Shown here: piece by piece, positions 4,963 through 6,551 of the stretch
Layout: every line of letters starts with the position of its first letter
Position numbering within the stretch: position 1 is the stretch's first letter
From: UMGS1470 sp051889215
GTDB taxonomy: Bacteria > Bacillota > Clostridia > Christensenellales > UBA1242
Length of the DNA stretch: 6,551 nt
Direction: 5' to 3'
Assembly: GCA_051889215.1 (NCBI GenBank)
Contig: JBJFDC010000043.1
Coordinates: 1-6,551, forward strand
Translations under genes and position numbers: made by a program
Notes under the pieces: model-generated
The model's database searches: none
Told to the model about the DNA's origin: nothing
The model's input: only the letters and a program-made list of their open reading frames with translations

Positions 4963-6285
4963 ATGAGAAAACCATTGGTTGCCATTGTTGGTCGTCCAAA
5001 TGTTGGGAAAAGCACATTTTTTAATAAGATTTGTGGCAAGAGAATAAGCATTGTTGAAGACACACCTGGAGTGACTCGCGACAGAATTTATGGCGAGGCA
5101 GAATGGTGTGGATATAATTTTTCTGTGGTTGACACTGGCGGCATGGATTTTCGCAGTGATGATGTTTTTAATCCCGACATATTGAGTCAAGCCAAAATTG
5201 CTGTTGATTTGGCAGATGTGATTGTGTTTATGGTTGACGGGAAAGAGGGGCTTTGCGCAAAAGACCACGATGTTGCCAATTATCTTCGCAAGTGCAACAA
5301 ACCTTGTGTGTTGGTTGTGAACAAACTCGACCGTTTTGAGGTCGAAAACACATATGAATTTTATGAACTCGGGATTGGCGAGCCATATCCAATTTCATGC
5401 GAGCAAGCAAAAGGACTGGGTGAAGTGCTTGATGCCATTGTTGAACATATGCCAAGAGTTGAAGAAGACGAGTTGGGCAAAACAATCAAGATTGCCATTG
5501 TTGGACGTCCAAACGCCGGCAAAAGTTCTCTCACAAACGCACTTATCGGCGAAAGTCGTGTGATTGTTAGCGACGTTGCGGGCACAACTCGCGATGCCAT
5601 TGACACACCTTTTCGATATGATGGAAAAGATTATATCCTTATTGACACCGCTGGAATGCGCAAGAGCAAAAGTGTTGATTATGGAACTGTTGAAAGTTAT
5701 AGTGTCATTCGCTCAATGGAGGCAATCAAGCGCGCTGATGTTGTCCTTGTTGTAATTGACTCTTCGCAACCGGTGAGTGAGCAAGATGTTCGCATTTGCG
5801 GATTTGTTCATGAAGAAGGCAAGCCAAGTGTTATTGTTATGAACAAATGGGACACAATAAACAAAGATGACAAAACCATAAACAAATACAAGAAGATGCT
5901 CGATGAAAAACTTGCATTCATGGACTACTATCAACCCGTGTTTGTTTCTGCGTTAACAAAAAAACGCGTGGGAGATGTGATGCCAATGGTCGAAGAAGTT
6001 TATGCTCATGCAAGTCATAGAATTTCGACTGGCGTCATAAACCAAATTTTGCAAGAGGCAATCATGGCAAACGAGCCACCATTGAGAAATGGAAGGAAAC
6101 TAAAAATCAACTATGCAACTCAAGCCGCAACAAATCCGCCAACTTTTGTTTTCTTTTGCAATGATCCAGAACTTGCACATTTTTCATACATTCGCTATCT
6201 TGAGAACAGAATTCGCACATCAGTTGACTTTTCTGGCACGCCGATTAAACTTGTTATGAAAGGAAAAGACGAAAAGGATAATTAA
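4963..6285 (+). CDS. der: Ribosome biogenesis GTPase Der (EngA)
   Basis: Der is an essential cytoplasmic GTPase needed for maturation of the large ribosomal subunit. The 440 residues and the layout of two G domains plus a KH-like domain are typical. G domain 1 has GRPNVGKST (10-18), Thr38, DTGG (57-60), NKLD (120-123) and SCEQAKG (145-151). After an acidic linker, G domain 2 has GRPNAGKSS (181-189), GTTRD (207-211), DTAGMRK (228-234), NKWD (294-297) and SAL (329-331). The KH-like domain is about 350-436 (LKINYATQAATNPPTFVFFCN, ending NRIRTSVDFSGTPIKL). All nucleotide-binding motifs are intact. The ATG follows an AAGGGATTGGAG stretch. The stop shares one base with the plsY start (TAATG), so the genes are probably co-transcribed and translationally coupled. 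der followed by plsY is a common order in Clostridia. Confidence 0.98.
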   Translation: MRKPLVAIVGRPNVGKSTFFNKICGKRISIVEDTPGVTRDRIYGEAEWCGYNFSVVDTGGMDFRSDDVFNPDILSQAKIAVDLADVIVFMVDGKEGLCAKDHDVANYLRKCNKPCVLVVNKLDRFEVENTYEFYELGIGEPYPISCEQAKGLGEVLDAIVEHMPRVEEDELGKTIKIAIVGRPNAGKSSLTNALIGESRVIVSDVAGTTRDAIDTPFRYDGKDYILIDTAGMRKSKSVDYGTVESYSVIRSMEAIKRADVVLVVIDSSQPVSEQDVRICGFVHEEGKPSVIVMNKWDTINKDDKTINKYKKMLDEKLAFMDYYQPVFVSALTKKRVGDVMPMVEEVYAHASHRISTGVINQILQEAIMANEPPLRNGRKLKINYATQAATNPPTFVFFCNDPELAHFSYIRYLENRIRTSVDFSGTPIKLVMKGKDEKDN

Positions 6286-6551
6286 TGACAGTTTTAAAAT
6301 GGGTTCTTCTGATTGTTCTATCTTATGCACTTGGCAATATTAGCGTTGCCAGAATTATTTCACGCATAAAAAAAGATGACATAACAAAACATGGCAGCGG
6401 GAATCCTGGAACAATGAACATGATTCGAACTTTTGGCATTGGAACAGGACTGCTAACTTTGTTTTTCGACTGTCTCAAAGGTGCTATCCCAGCACTTGCG
6501 GGAATGTTGCTTTTTCGAGCGGACGGCGAGATTATGGCAAACACCGCGCTA
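6285..6551 (+). CDS. plsY: Acyl-phosphate:glycerol-3-phosphate acyltransferase PlsY (3' end outside window)
   Basis: PlsY is an integral membrane enzyme that transfers an acyl group from acyl-phosphate to glycerol-3-phosphate, giving lysophosphatidic acid for membrane lipids. 89 residues are visible, and the frame stays open to the end of the window. The first membrane helix (4-20) ends in SYALGNIS, matching the family SYLLGSIP. The catalytic motif-1 loop reads KHGSGNPGTMNMIRTFG (35-51), where Met44 takes the place of the commoner Thr. A second hydrophobic segment follows, with the conserved DCLKGAIP (62-69). AAGGA (6274-6278) lies six bases before the ATG, which overlaps the der stop by one base. 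Roughly 110-130 residues are missing compared with a usual length near 200. gpsA and spoIVA often follow in Clostridia but are not in view. Confidence 0.93.
   Translation, partial: MTVLKWVLLIVLSYALGNISVARIISRIKKDDITKHGSGNPGTMNMIRTFGIGTGLLTLFFDCLKGAIPALAGMLLFRADGEIMANTAL

Noticed and set aside
4762..5268. Minus-strand open frame across the feoB-der junction (168 residues)
   Set aside because: It has no recognisable domain, lies opposite two clear genes, and is explained as the reverse shadow of conserved coding sequence.

Overview
The window is AT-rich, tightly packed DNA with every gene on the + strand. It looks like the chromosome of an endospore-forming Bacillota, most likely a Clostridia-like lineage. 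The evidence is the pair of consecutive sporulation sigma factor genes (sigE, sigG), followed by a YlmC/YmxH-family sporulation gene and nrdR, an order typical of that group. I cannot place the genus from sequence alone. No RNA genes, mobile elements, CRISPR arrays or signs of recent transfer are visible.

Layout: 1-633, 3' part of sigE (mother-cell sigma factor; the 5' end lies outside). 634-769, a gap with a SigF/SigG-type promoter and a hairpin that would bury the sigG ribosome binding site. 770-1543, sigG (late forespore sigma factor). 1544-1612, a short gap with a possible SigE-type promoter and a terminator-like hairpin that runs into the next start codon. 1613-1927, ylmC-like PRC-barrel gene. 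1935-1963, a vegetative promoter for nrdR (1985-2428), the ATP/dATP-sensing repressor of ribonucleotide reductase genes. A strong hairpin plus T-run ends nrdR and overlaps the start of feoA (2464-2709). feoA overlaps feoB (2706-4823) by four bases, giving a ferrous iron uptake operon. After a 139-base gap with a candidate vegetative promoter come der (4963-6285, double-GTPase ribosome assembly factor) and plsY (6285-6551, acyl-phosphate:glycerol-3-phosphate acyltransferase). plsY overlaps der by one base and is cut off by the window end.

The genes form three functional groups. sigE, sigG and ylmC belong to sporulation. nrdR and feoAB concern nucleotide reduction and iron. der and plsY are housekeeping genes for ribosome assembly and phospholipid synthesis.

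I found no wholly new system. The most interesting signals are as follows. (1) Hairpins recur at gene starts: at sigG, ylmC and feoA the start codon lies in the 3' arm of an inverted repeat. For sigG and ylmC the best predicted promoter starts transcription inside or past the 5' arm, so only read-through RNA could fold the structure. (2) FeoB keeps a clean P-loop but has an altered guanine-specificity motif (NDTN instead of NxxD). (3) FeoB ends in an extra membrane segment and a cysteine cluster resembling a fused FeoB-associated Cys-rich protein.
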